DNA of 33,044 bases, from positions 1 to 33,044 of the forward strand of contig JBOGXB010000017.1 in assembly GCA_050694215.1 (NCBI GenBank), given 5' to 3'. Numbering within the stretch: position 1 is the stretch's first letter; each line of letters starts with the position of its first letter. This DNA is from JBOGXB01 sp050694215 (lineage in GTDB: Bacteria; Actinomycetota; CADDZG01; WHSQ01). Below are positions 24,773 through 32,274 of this stretch, in pieces. The notes under the pieces were generated by a model, which did no database searches, had not been told where the DNA came from, and worked only from the letters and a program-made list of their open reading frames with translations. The position numbers and the translations under genes are program-made.

Positions 24773-26941
24773 GTGCTCGAGAAGATCCTAATGACTCTGC
24801 TCATCCTCGCTTCGCTGGGGGCGTTTGCCTATAGGGTGAACGATCTCGTCGGGCTCTTGTCCTTGGGCACAGAGGACGACCGCAAACCGAACGACTTGGG
24901 TCGCAAGCTCAAGGACCAACTCGTCGTCGTTCTGGGCCAGCGCAAGCTATTGCAGTGGACGATCCCCGGCATGATGCACTTCTTCATTTTCTGGGGCTTC
25001 CTCATCCTGTTTACGACCATCGTCGAGGCCTTCGGTGCCTTCTATCAGGAAGGCTTCCACATCCCGCTCGTCGGACGGTGGGGACCGCTCGGTGCGGTGC
25101 AGGACTTCTTCGTCGTGGCAGTGCTCCTTTCGATCGGAGTTGCCCTCTCGATCCGCCACATCCAGCGGCCGGGCCGGTTCAGCGGCTCCCACCTGCGTGA
25201 AGCGGACTACATCCTGTACGCGATCGGCGGGATCATGATCACGATCCTGTTGACGCGGGCGGCCGAGATCTCCCTCGGTCACTTCCCTTACGACACCCGA
25301 TGGACTCCCCTATCGGATTTCTTCGCGGGCTTCTTCGAGAACTTCTCGCTCGCCACCCGAGATGCGTTCGACACGGTGTTCTTATGGTGGCACTCGTTGA
25401 TCATCCTGGCCTTTCTCGTCTACATCACCTACTCGAAGCACCTGCATATCGTGACTTCCGCGTTCAACGTGCTGCTCACGTCCGAGCGTCCGAAGGGCGC
25501 GCTCAAGCCTATGCACATCGACATCGAGGAGATGTCCGAAGAGGACACCTTCGGCGCCGCGAAGATCACCGACCTCACATGGAAGCAGCTGCTCGACACC
25601 ATGACCTGCACGGAATGCGGTCGGTGTCAGTCGCAGTGCCCGGCCTGGAACACGGGCAAACCGCTATCTCCCAAGCTACTCGTCATGGACCTGCGGGATG
25701 CGCTGTTCGAGCACGGCCCCGCGCTGCTCGCCGCCAAACGCGAGAGTGAGGATGCGTTCGCAAAGGCGATCGAGACCCTCCCTCCGCTGAATCCGGAGAT
25801 CGTCGAGGACGAGGTCATCTGGGATTGCACGACGTGCGGGGCGTGCGTGCAGGCATGTCCGGTCAACATCGAGCACATCGACGCGATAGTCGACATGCGC
25901 AGAAACCTCATCATGGGCGAATCCCGCTTCCCTCGGGAAATGCAGAGCGCACTCCAAAGCCTGGAGACCACCGGTAACCCTTGGGGCCAGCCCCCTCAGG
26001 CGCGGATCGAATGGGCGAAGGGCACCTCGAAGCAAGAGCCGCTCGAGATCCCTCACATCTCCGAGGCTCCCGACGCGGAGGTCTTGTTCTGGGTCGGTTG
26101 CGCAGGTGCATACGACGACCGCAACAAAAAAGTCGTGTACGACTTCGCTCGATTGATGCAAATCGCGGGCGTCAAGTTCGCGACCCTCGGGCCGGACGAG
26201 AACTGCAACGGCGATCCGGCGCGACGCATGGGGGCCGAGTACATCTATCAGATGCTCGCCGAGCAGAACATCGAGCTGCTCAAGGAACACAAGGTGAAGA
26301 AGATCGTCACTGTCTGCCCTCATTGCTTCAACACGATGTTCAACGAGTACCCACAGTTCGGCGGCACGTTCGAGGTCGTTCACCACACCGAGTTCCTCGC
26401 CCAGTTGGTCAAGGAGGGCCGACTCCGGCCGCAGGGTGAGATGGCGAAGAAGGTCACCTACCACGACCCCTGCTACAACGCGCGCCACAACGACGTGTGG
26501 CAGGGCGCGCGGGAGGTCATCGAGGCGATCCCCGGGACCGAGTACGGGGAGCTCCATCGCCACGGCCACAACACGTTCTGCTGCGGCGCCGGCGGGGCAC
26601 GCATGTGGATGGAAGAGCGGATGGGCAAGAAGGTCAACACCGAGCGAACCGACGAGGCGCTCGCATCCGCTTCCGACACGCTCGCGGTCGGGTGCCCGTT
26701 CTGCAACATCATGCTCTCCGACGGCATCAGTGAGCGTCACGCGGAGGAGCAGATGGCCGTCAGGGACGTCGCGCAGTTGCTGCTGCAGTCGATCGAGTTC
26801 CATCCGGAGTCGTCCGCGGCTAAGGCGAGAGACGGAGGCAACGGAAGTCAGACGGGTAACGGAGACGACTACCCGGCCACCGAAGAGACCTCGCAGACGA
26901 CGGGCACCCCGGCCGGGCCGGGCGACCCGAAGACGACTTGA
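24773..26941 (+). CDS. etfD: Membrane heterodisulfide-reductase-like Fe-S oxidoreductase (EtfD-type)
   Basis: A 722-residue protein combining a membrane cytochrome-b-like N-terminus with soluble Fe-S and CCG domains. Five or six membrane helices lie before residue 230, with His69, His207 and His223/225 as possible haem ligands. Two 4Fe-4S motifs follow (Cys279/282/285/289 and Cys352/355/358/362), then two HdrB-like cysteine-rich domains with CPHC (515-518), FCCGAGG (Cys603-604) and CPFC (641-644). The plan matches mycobacterial EtfD (Rv0338c), which takes electrons from ETF in fatty-acid oxidation to the quinone pool. No ETF or acyl-CoA dehydrogenase is nearby. GTG 24773 has AGGGAGG 7 nt upstream. 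The stop overlaps the next start (TTGA). Confidence 0.92.
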   Translation: MLEKILMTLLILASLGAFAYRVNDLVGLLSLGTEDDRKPNDLGRKLKDQLVVVLGQRKLLQWTIPGMMHFFIFWGFLILFTTIVEAFGAFYQEGFHIPLVGRWGPLGAVQDFFVVAVLLSIGVALSIRHIQRPGRFSGSHLREADYILYAIGGIMITILLTRAAEISLGHFPYDTRWTPLSDFFAGFFENFSLATRDAFDTVFLWWHSLIILAFLVYITYSKHLHIVTSAFNVLLTSERPKGALKPMHIDIEEMSEEDTFGAAKITDLTWKQLLDTMTCTECGRCQSQCPAWNTGKPLSPKLLVMDLRDALFEHGPALLAAKRESEDAFAKAIETLPPLNPEIVEDEVIWDCTTCGACVQACPVNIEHIDAIVDMRRNLIMGESRFPREMQSALQSLETTGNPWGQPPQARIEWAKGTSKQEPLEIPHISEAPDAEVLFWVGCAGAYDDRNKKVVYDFARLMQIAGVKFATLGPDENCNGDPARRMGAEYIYQMLAEQNIELLKEHKVKKIVTVCPHCFNTMFNEYPQFGGTFEVVHHTEFLAQLVKEGRLRPQGEMAKKVTYHDPCYNARHNDVWQGAREVIEAIPGTEYGELHRHGHNTFCCGAGGARMWMEERMGKKVNTERTDEALASASDTLAVGCPFCNIMLSDGISERHAEEQMAVRDVAQLLLQSIEFHPESSAAKARDGGNGSQTGNGDDYPATEETSQTTGTPAGPGDPKTT

Positions 26942-27681
26942 GCGATACCGACTACATCAGACACCTCCATCACGAGTGCGACCTCTTTGTCGCCGCGGCC
27001 GCGGGGAACTTCGATAAGCCGGTGCCGTCGTGCCCCGGATGGACGGTGCGCGATCTCGTCGAGCACATGTGGGGTGTGTACGCGTGGTGGGGCCTTGTCG
27101 CGGAGCGGCGACTCCAGGATCCGGCCGATGTGTCCGAGGACGACGAGCCTAAGATCCCCGCTGACGAGGAGCTTCTCGACGGCGTCGTCAAGGAAGTAGA
27201 GAAGCTCATCCAGGCTGTGCGGCACGCCGACCCTAGCGAGCCGATTTGGACGTGGTCCGTAAACAAGACGATGTCGTTCATCCCACGACGCATGGCCAAC
27301 GAGTCGAGCATCCATCGGTGGGACTGCTAGTCCGCTATTGGCGCTCCGACTCCCATCGACCAGGTGCTGGCGGAAGACGGTGTCCAGGAATTCGCAGACA
27401 TTTGGTTTCCCACCGCGCTCGAGGACGACGAGCAACCCGCGCTGGGAGGTGACGGCTCGGTGGTTCGACTGCGCGCGGATGAGGGCAGCACGTGGGACCT
27501 GAGGCTGGGCAAGGAAGGGGTGGAGACCGCGGATGGGAAGGGTCAGCCGGTGGCCTCTGCGTCTGCTTCCGCTTCTGACCTCGTGTTGCTGCTGTGGCGC
27601 AGGGCCGGGCCGGACGACGTTCGAATCGAGGGGGACAGGTCCGCCGTCGAGAAACTGCTGGGCTGGCTGGACCTCACCTAG
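26938..27681 (+). pseudogene. Mycothiol-dependent maleylpyruvate isomerase family gene, interrupted by an in-frame amber codon
   Basis: One 247-codon frame encodes a two-domain member of the DinB-like mycothiol-dependent maleylpyruvate isomerase family, split by TAG at 27328-27330 (codon 131). The N-terminal part (130 residues) has the DinB-like helical fold with putative metal ligands in LVEHMWG and NESSIHRWD (Glu and His). The downstream part (about 116 residues, PTPIDQVLAEDG...) has the C-terminal domain of this family. The codons flanking TAG are not frameshifted. TAG is one base from CAG or TGG, and HRWDxQ is usual here. It could be a true pseudogene, a sequencing error or readthrough. 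The N-terminal fragment alone retains all visible metal ligands. The TTG start overlaps the etfD stop by 4 nt. Confidence 0.75.
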
Positions 27682-27717
27682 CGAACACGGTTACCGAGCG
27701 GGGACTCATCGGCTTCG

Positions 27718-27762
27718 CGAGTGAGTACCACGTCCCGTATAGGCCAACGGAGTACTCACTCG
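27718..27762. terminator. Perfect 11-bp inverted repeat between convergent genes
   Basis: CGAGTGAGTAC (27718-27728) and GTACTCACTCG (27752-27762) are exact reverse complements across a 23-nt loop. The loop contains a second possible stem, CCGT (27734-27737) with ACGG (27747-27750). It lies between the ends of the isomerase gene and dcd, so a bidirectional terminator is likely, although no T-tract is present. Confidence 0.55.
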
Positions 27763-27779
27763 GGGGCCGGGAAAGCGGC

Positions 27780-28349
27780 TCAGCGGCGTTCGAAGTTCTC
27801 ATAGAAGCGCGATGGGGTCGGCCCCCGTTGCCCCTGATACTTCGAGCCCACCGCCTTGGACCCGTAGGGATTCTCCGCCGGAGACGTGAGCTGAAAGAAG
27901 CTGATCTGGCCGATCTTCATGTCCGGGTAGATCGTGATTGGAAGGTTTGCGACGTTGGACAGCTCGAGCGTGAGATGTCCCTCCCAGCCAGGGTCCACGT
28001 AGCCCGCGGTGCTATGAATGAGAAGTCCCAGCCGGCCGAGTGAGCTCTTGCCCTCGAGCCTCGCGACGAGATCGTCGGACAGGGTCACGTACTCGCACGT
28101 AGATCCCAGCACGAACTCGCCGGGATGAAGGATGAAGGCCTCGCCATGAGGGACCTCGACCTGCTCCGTTAGACCTTCCATGGGCTTGCGCACGTCGATG
28201 AATGGATGCCGGTGATTATGAAAGGTCAGAAAGAAGCGCCCGACGTGGAGATCGACTGAGGAGGGCTGCACGTCCTCGTCTTTGAACGGATCGATGCCGA
28301 TGCGGCCGGACGCAATGGCTTCCCGGATGTCGCGGTCCGAGAGGATCAT
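27780..28349 (-). CDS. dcd: dCTP deaminase (possibly bifunctional with dUTPase activity)
   Basis: A 189-residue trimeric deoxynucleotide enzyme that deaminates dCTP to dUTP. In several actinobacteria and archaea it also hydrolyses dUTP to dUMP. The family core is clear: MILSDRDI at the N-terminus, QPSSVDLHVG, LEGKSSLGRLGLLIHSTAGYVDPGWEGHLTLELSN (catalytic Ser/Arg and Glu) and the C-terminal YQGQRGPTPSRFYENF segment. Length matches M. tuberculosis Dcd, which is bifunctional, so that is possible here. ATG 28349 is the chosen start. It is divergent from the tRNA-Gly gene. Confidence 0.96.
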   Translation of the reverse strand: MILSDRDIREAIASGRIGIDPFKDEDVQPSSVDLHVGRFFLTFHNHRHPFIDVRKPMEGLTEQVEVPHGEAFILHPGEFVLGSTCEYVTLSDDLVARLEGKSSLGRLGLLIHSTAGYVDPGWEGHLTLELSNVANLPITIYPDMKIGQISFFQLTSPAENPYGSKAVGSKYQGQRGPTPSRFYENFERR

Positions 28350-28427
28350 GGGGCACCCCCGAGTAATCGAGCAGTCGAGGGCAGTCTACCGGCCGGTCGT
28401 CGACGAACCCCGGTTCAACCTCCGACC

Positions 28428-28433
28428 TATAAT
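28428..28433 (+). promoter_or_regulatory. -10 element of the tRNA-Gly promoter
   Basis: A perfect TATAAT (28428-28433) lies 11 nt before the mature 5' end of the tRNA. This places the transcription start a few bases before the tRNA. A clear -35 is not visible. Confidence 0.6.
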
Positions 28434-28444
28434 CGCTGCTCGCC

Positions 28445-28515
28445 GCGGGTGTAGCTCAATGGCAGAGCTCTAGCTTCCCAAGCTAGTTACGAGGGTTCGA
28501 TTCCCTTCACCCGCT
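28445..28515 (+). tRNA. tRNA-Gly (anticodon CCC)
   Basis: A complete 71-nt cloverleaf. The acceptor stem pairs GCGGGTG (28445-28451) with CACCCGC (28508-28514), and the discriminator is T. The D stem is GCTC/GAGC, and the anticodon stem CTAGC/GCTAG encloses TTCCCAA, giving anticodon CCC (reads GGG). The T arm has the TTCGATT loop on a stem GAGGG/CCCTT with one G-T pair. CCA is not encoded. Confidence 0.95.
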
Positions 28516-28550
28516 CGAAGAGCCCAACCACGATCCTCCGACGCGTTCGG

Positions 28551-28595
28551 TCTTTGCATCGACAGCATCTGCATCAGATCTTCTGGATGCAAAGA
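28551..28595. repeat. 10-bp perfect inverted repeat after tRNA-Gly
   Basis: TCTTTGCATC (28551-28560) pairs with GATGCAAAGA (28586-28595). Within the 25-nt spacer an alternative hairpin, TGCATCAGA with TCTGGATGCA (28570-28591), nearly completes the same stem. It lies between the tRNA and the convergent nth stop, so it may act as a terminator for both. Confidence 0.5.
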
Positions 28596-28613
28596 AGCTC
28601 AAGGTGGGGAGGC

Positions 28614-29303
28614 TCACCGGGCCTCGCCGGAGGCGACGAACGCGGGGCCTGCTTCGCAGAGATCGAACAGGACGCATACCGAGCAACGCGGGTTGCGCGG
28701 CTTGCAGATCTCCCGGCCGTGACGGATGAACGCCATGTGGAGGTCGTAGCGGATCTCAGGTGGGATGCGAGGGCCGATTACCCGGTGAGCCTGGTCGGCG
28801 GAGGTCTTGTCCTCGATCCAGCCGAGGCGGCGAAGGATCCGGTGGACGTGTGTGTCGATCGGGAAGGCATCACGACCCATCGAGAAGACCAGGACGCAGG
28901 CGGCGGTCTTCGCGCCCACCCCGGGGAGCGAAAGGAGGTAATCGGTCGCGTCGACGTCCTCCACCCTCCTCAACCTGGATAGGTCTATCGAGCCCTCTCT
29001 CGCCTCGATCTCGTGCAGGATCTGCTTGATCCGGCGGGACTTCACCTCCGCGATACCGCCGGCCCGGATCGCGTCGGCAAGCTCCTCGACAGGCGCGCCG
29101 GCGACCTCATCCCAAGTGGGGAATCGTTGCTTGAGCCCCTCGAACGCTCGCCCGCTGTTGGCGTCGGAGGTGTTCTGCGACAGCACCGTAAGCACGAGCT
29201 CGTCGAGTATCGGGCGCTGCGGCTTGGGCTGAAAGGGGCCCTGTTGTTTGCGGAGCCTCCGATGGATGGCGCGGATTCGACGCGCGGTCGGAAGCTCGGT
29301 CAG
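28614..29303 (-). CDS. nth: Endonuclease III-like DNA glycosylase/AP lyase
   Basis: A base-excision repair glycosylase of the HhH-GPD family. It has the helix-hairpin-helix LPGVGAKTA, whose Lys is the catalytic lysine position, then PIDTHVHRILRRLGW with the catalytic Asp. Near the C-terminus the 4Fe-4S motif C-x6-C-x2-C-x5-C is present (ICKPRNPRCSVCVLFDLC). The frame is 229 codons from a CTG at 29303 that overlaps the dnaB stop (CTGA). The first standard start, GTG 29195, would begin at LTVLSQNTSD and cut off the N-terminal helices that family members have and that are visibly encoded upstream (ARRIRAIHRRLRKQ). The start is therefore uncertain. It is probably co-transcribed with dnaB. Confidence 0.85.
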   Translation of the reverse strand: MTELPTARRIRAIHRRLRKQQGPFQPKPQRPILDELVLTVLSQNTSDANSGRAFEGLKQRFPTWDEVAGAPVEELADAIRAGGIAEVKSRRIKQILHEIEAREGSIDLSRLRRVEDVDATDYLLSLPGVGAKTAACVLVFSMGRDAFPIDTHVHRILRRLGWIEDKTSADQAHRVIGPRIPPEIRYDLHMAFIRHGREICKPRNPRCSVCVLFDLCEAGPAFVASGEAR

Positions 29304-31930
29304 AAGCCTGGCCCCCGCGCGATGTTGGCGAACTTCGTGTACTGGTTCATGAACGCGAGCCGCAGGAGCCCGGTGGGGCCGTTGCGATGCTTTGCCACGA
29401 TGAGCTCGGCCTCACCCTTCTGCTCGGAGTCCGGGTTGTAGACCTCGTCACGGTAGATGAACATGACGAGATCCGAGTCTTGCTCGATCGAATTATGGAC
29501 GCTGAGCCCGTTGGCCACGAAGTTGTGTGTGGTCGGGACGGTCATGTCGTAGACGTCCTCGACTCCGTCGGGCTCGACCGAGACGACGGTGTCCCAGAAG
29601 ACGTCCGAGTTCGCAATCTCCTTTAGGCCCATATCATCGAGGAGTTCGGCGTACTGATTCAAAAGCGGGCGGCTCGGCGCGAACTTGAAGTGGGACGTAC
29701 CTCCATAGGTGGAACCACGCATCGCCGCCATCGCACGCTGGGTGATACCTCGTTCCCTCATTCGGGTTTTCACTAGGCCCCAGATCTCAACCGGAATGGT
29801 GTCTCGATTAGTGTTCGCCTTCGTCTCCTGAAGGATCTTCAGAGCCTCGGAGATGACCAGGGCTCGTTCTCCATAGCCACCGACGATGAGTGCGAATCGC
29901 AACTGATCAGCGTTCCCAGTGATAATCACGTTGTATCCAGGTCTGTGTTGTCCCTTCTGAGTTGCCTTGATACGCGAGATGATGCCCAGTCGAGCAAGCA
30001 GGTGTTGAACGTCATGGGCCAGTCGCCGGCTATTGGTCCCGTAATACATGACGATCTTTGGGCCCATTCCATTGCGGCGAAGCCAGACGCAACCATCGGT
30101 GGCCCAGAGATGCCGCAGGAAGAGACCGATTTCAGCACACGAACGGCTGAAGACGAACTCTGGGACGAATTTCTCATGCGATCTCTTGTCGTACAGACCG
30201 AGATCGTCCAGCCATTTAACGATGGGATTCCGTCGTCCGTGCGTGAGGTGATACGGAGCCGGCAAGAAGACGTTCGTGCACCTGGCGGCCGGCTCGAACT
30301 TCACTCTCGCCTTGACGCCGAAAGCCTCGGCCGCCTGCGCCACCGCGCCGATGTTTGCCTCACTTTGGCTTGCGTACCTGAGCGGTAAGTTCCTGAGGAA
30401 GCTGCCATCCCCGATGAGATGGCCCAGAAGAACGAGGTAACTAGAGTCGAGCTCATTTGGCAGGATCGTCTCGGGATACGTCCTGGGCACCGCGATTCGT
30501 GAACCCTTCGTCAACTCCTCTAACGGCGTCCAGCCATGCAAAGTGCGGAAGGGATGGTTTGCGGTCGCCCGGACGGTTCGACCGGTTGCGGTCGTCAGCT
30601 TGTACACCTGCTTGCAACCCGTCCTCCACACCTTGGAAGCGCGCCGAGTCTGCATGTGCCATCCATCCAAGGTGACAACTTCTGGCCGTTCCCCAACTAG
30701 CGAGCTGATCGGAGCGCGTTGTCCGGAGGCAAGGGCCACAAGGGTGTCTCCCGTTAGGCACCCTGACTCTCTCAGGTCGCCCAGGAGCGGACGCTTGTCG
30801 GAGCGGTACTCGACGCCACGGTTCAACTGCGACGCGCACACCACCGGCACGTCGAGGTCCTTGGCCATGATCTTGAGGGCCCGCGAGATCTCCGACACCT
30901 CCTGCTGGCGGTTCTCTGACCTCTTCGGGCTCTGCATCAGCTGCAGATAGTCGATAACGACGAGGCCCAGTCCATGCCGCCCTTTTAGCCGGCGGCACTT
31001 GGCGCGCATCTCCATGAGCGTCACGTTGGCGGAATCGTCGATGAAGACCGGCGCCTCGGCGAGTCGACCGAGCGCTGCCGACAGGCGCGTCCAGTCCTGT
31101 TCCTGCAACGATCCCTTCTTGATCCGTTGCATGTCGACGCGCGCGTCCGACGCAAGCATGCGCTGCACGACCTCGTGGCGCGACATCTCGAGTGAGAAGA
31201 CCACGACGGGTTGACGCTGCTTGAGTGCCGAGTGCAACGCGAAGTCGTTGAGCAACGACGACTTTCCCATACTCGGGCGGGCCGCTACGATGATCAGGTT
31301 CGACGGCTGGAAGCCCGATGTCATGTCGTCCAGGTCGCCGAAACCGGTCGCTAAACCGGTGACGTTCTCACCCCGTTCGTAGAGGGTCTCGATCATCTCC
31401 ATGTTCTCCGTCAGGAGCTGACGGATCGGGAGATAGTCGTCCTTGAGCCTCCTGTCGCCGACGTCGTAAATGATTCCCTCGGCCTCGTCGACCGCAGCGG
31501 AGACGTCCTCGGGCATCGAGAAGCCGATCTCCTGCACCCTGTTCCCCGCATCCACGAGCCTGCGCAGGATCGCGAGCTCGTCGACAATGCGCGCGTAATG
31601 ACCGGCCGCAGTCGCGGTCGGGTAGGCCTCCAGCAGACCGTGGATGTAGGGCTTGCCGCCGATCTCTTGAAGAGTCCCGCGGCGGGCGAGCTCGTCGGCA
31701 ACCGTGATCGCGTCGACGGCCTCTCCCCGACTGTGGAGGGTCAGGATGGTGTCGTAGATCTCGGTGTGTGCCGGTTTGTAGAAGTCGTCCGCCTTGACGA
31801 TCTCGATGACGTTCGCGATCGCCTCGCGCGACTCGAGCATCGCCCCGAGCACCGACTGCTCCGCGTCGAGGTTGTGCGGCGGGATCCGGTTGGGGGACCT
31901 CACTGCCTCCAGCGTTGCCCGCTGCGCCAC
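29300..31930 (-). CDS. dnaB: Replicative DNA helicase DnaB containing an intein
   Basis: An 876-residue precursor. The N-extein (1-390) has the DnaB N-terminal domain (about 15-115), a linker, and the RecA-like motor with Walker A ARPSMGKSS (Lys223) and Walker B-like VVIDYLQLM (about 324-332). A 423-residue intein (391-813) interrupts the motif GDLRESG-SIEQDSD. The C-extein (814-876) completes the motor. Removing the intein leaves 453 residues, a normal DnaB length. GTG 31930 has GGAGG about 8 nt upstream, and a SOS-box-like palindrome lies 24 nt upstream. DnaB unwinds the replication fork as a hexamer. Confidence 0.97.
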   Translation of the reverse strand: MAQRATLEAVRSPNRIPPHNLDAEQSVLGAMLESREAIANVIEIVKADDFYKPAHTEIYDTILTLHSRGEAVDAITVADELARRGTLQEIGGKPYIHGLLEAYPTATAAGHYARIVDELAILRRLVDAGNRVQEIGFSMPEDVSAAVDEAEGIIYDVGDRRLKDDYLPIRQLLTENMEMIETLYERGENVTGLATGFGDLDDMTSGFQPSNLIIVAARPSMGKSSLLNDFALHSALKQRQPVVVFSLEMSRHEVVQRMLASDARVDMQRIKKGSLQEQDWTRLSAALGRLAEAPVFIDDSANVTLMEMRAKCRRLKGRHGLGLVVIDYLQLMQSPKRSENRQQEVSEISRALKIMAKDLDVPVVCASQLNRGVEYRSDKRPLLGDLRESGCLTGDTLVALASGQRAPISSLVGERPEVVTLDGWHMQTRRASKVWRTGCKQVYKLTTATGRTVRATANHPFRTLHGWTPLEELTKGSRIAVPRTYPETILPNELDSSYLVLLGHLIGDGSFLRNLPLRYASQSEANIGAVAQAAEAFGVKARVKFEPAARCTNVFLPAPYHLTHGRRNPIVKWLDDLGLYDKRSHEKFVPEFVFSRSCAEIGLFLRHLWATDGCVWLRRNGMGPKIVMYYGTNSRRLAHDVQHLLARLGIISRIKATQKGQHRPGYNVIITGNADQLRFALIVGGYGERALVISEALKILQETKANTNRDTIPVEIWGLVKTRMRERGITQRAMAAMRGSTYGGTSHFKFAPSRPLLNQYAELLDDMGLKEIANSDVFWDTVVSVEPDGVEDVYDMTVPTTHNFVANGLSVHNSIEQDSDLVMFIYRDEVYNPDSEQKGEAELIVAKHRNGPTGLLRLAFMNQYTKFANIARGPGF
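29492..30760 (-). mobile_element. Intein with LAGLIDADG homing endonuclease in dnaB
   Basis: Residues 391-813 of the DnaB precursor. It starts with Cys391 (CLTGDTLV), has block B TANH (Thr456, His459), and ends VHN (His812, Asn813) before Ser814, all the residues needed for protein splicing. Two LAGLIDADG-type helices, LLGHLIGDGS (501-510, Asp508) and LFLRHLWATDG (603-613, Asp612), suggest an endonuclease that may be active. The insertion point, LRESG/SIEQD, is the one used by the Synechocystis DnaB intein, which shares the N- and C-terminal block sequences. All splicing residues look intact, so it should splice. Confidence 0.95.
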
Positions 31931-31953
31931 GGCCTCGCCTCCGCTATCCGTTG

Positions 31954-31969
31954 TCGAACGTCTGTTCGT
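31954..31969. promoter_or_regulatory. LexA/SOS-box-like palindrome upstream of dnaB
   Basis: TCGAAC-GTCT-GTTCGT contains the perfect inverted repeat CGAAC-N4-GTTCG, which is the core of the actinobacterial/Bacillus LexA box; the outermost pair is mismatched. It lies 24 nt upstream of the dnaB GTG and between a candidate minus-strand -10 (TACAGT, 31975-31970) and the start codon, a position expected for repression. Confidence 0.6.
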
Positions 31970-32124
31970 ACTGTAGGCGCGCCCTGAGACAAGTACGCGT
32001 CTTTCGCGCTGTAGCTGGGGGAAGTCTCGCCCGCTGCCGCTAGCCGGTCCGCGTCCGGCCTCGTCCGCTGTCCGCCCGGGCGCCGCTGCCCGGTCTCGAA
32101 CAAGGAACGCTACGGGGCAAGCAC

Positions 32125-32214
32125 TGTGGACGGCAATGGGAAACTGGGATCGGTGGATAACCCCCTAAGGCCCAGGTGGCGCGCCACAACCGGATGTTGA
32201 GAACCTGTGGATCG
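32125..32214. promoter_or_regulatory. Cluster of DnaA-box-like nonamers
   Basis: Three sites on the same strand resemble the consensus TGTGGATAA: TGTGGACGG (32125-32133), GGTGGATAA (32152-32160, one mismatch) and TGTGGATCG (32206-32214). Between them GTGGCGCGCCAC (32176-32187) is a perfect palindrome. The sites are few and partly mismatched, so this is only a candidate DnaA-binding cluster, perhaps regulatory for dnaB. Confidence 0.35.
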
Positions 32215-32274
32215 CGAAAGAACCTCGGCGTGGCGGAGGTTTGCTAACGCAGCGGTACCGGACATCATCGGATT

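Larger units (their letters stand above)
31931..32274. other. Non-coding region between dnaB and the cation transporter
   Basis: 344 bp without a supportable gene. It holds the SOS-type palindrome and dnaB promoter (31954-31975), three DnaA-box-like nonamers and a 12-bp palindrome. The remainder is GC-rich without obvious structure. Confidence 0.7.

Noticed and set aside
25676..26803. 375-codon antisense frame in etfD
   Set aside because: Antisense to conserved Fe-S motifs; translation shows no recognisable domain.
27328..27330. Pyrrolysine readthrough of the TAG codon
   Set aside because: Nothing in this window supports Pyl machinery, and the position is not a known Pyl site; a nonsense mutation, error or ordinary readthrough is simpler.
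28445..28595. Integrative element attachment site at tRNA-Gly
   Set aside because: No integrase, no second copy of the tRNA 3' end and no cargo genes in the window; the inverted repeat is better explained as a terminator.
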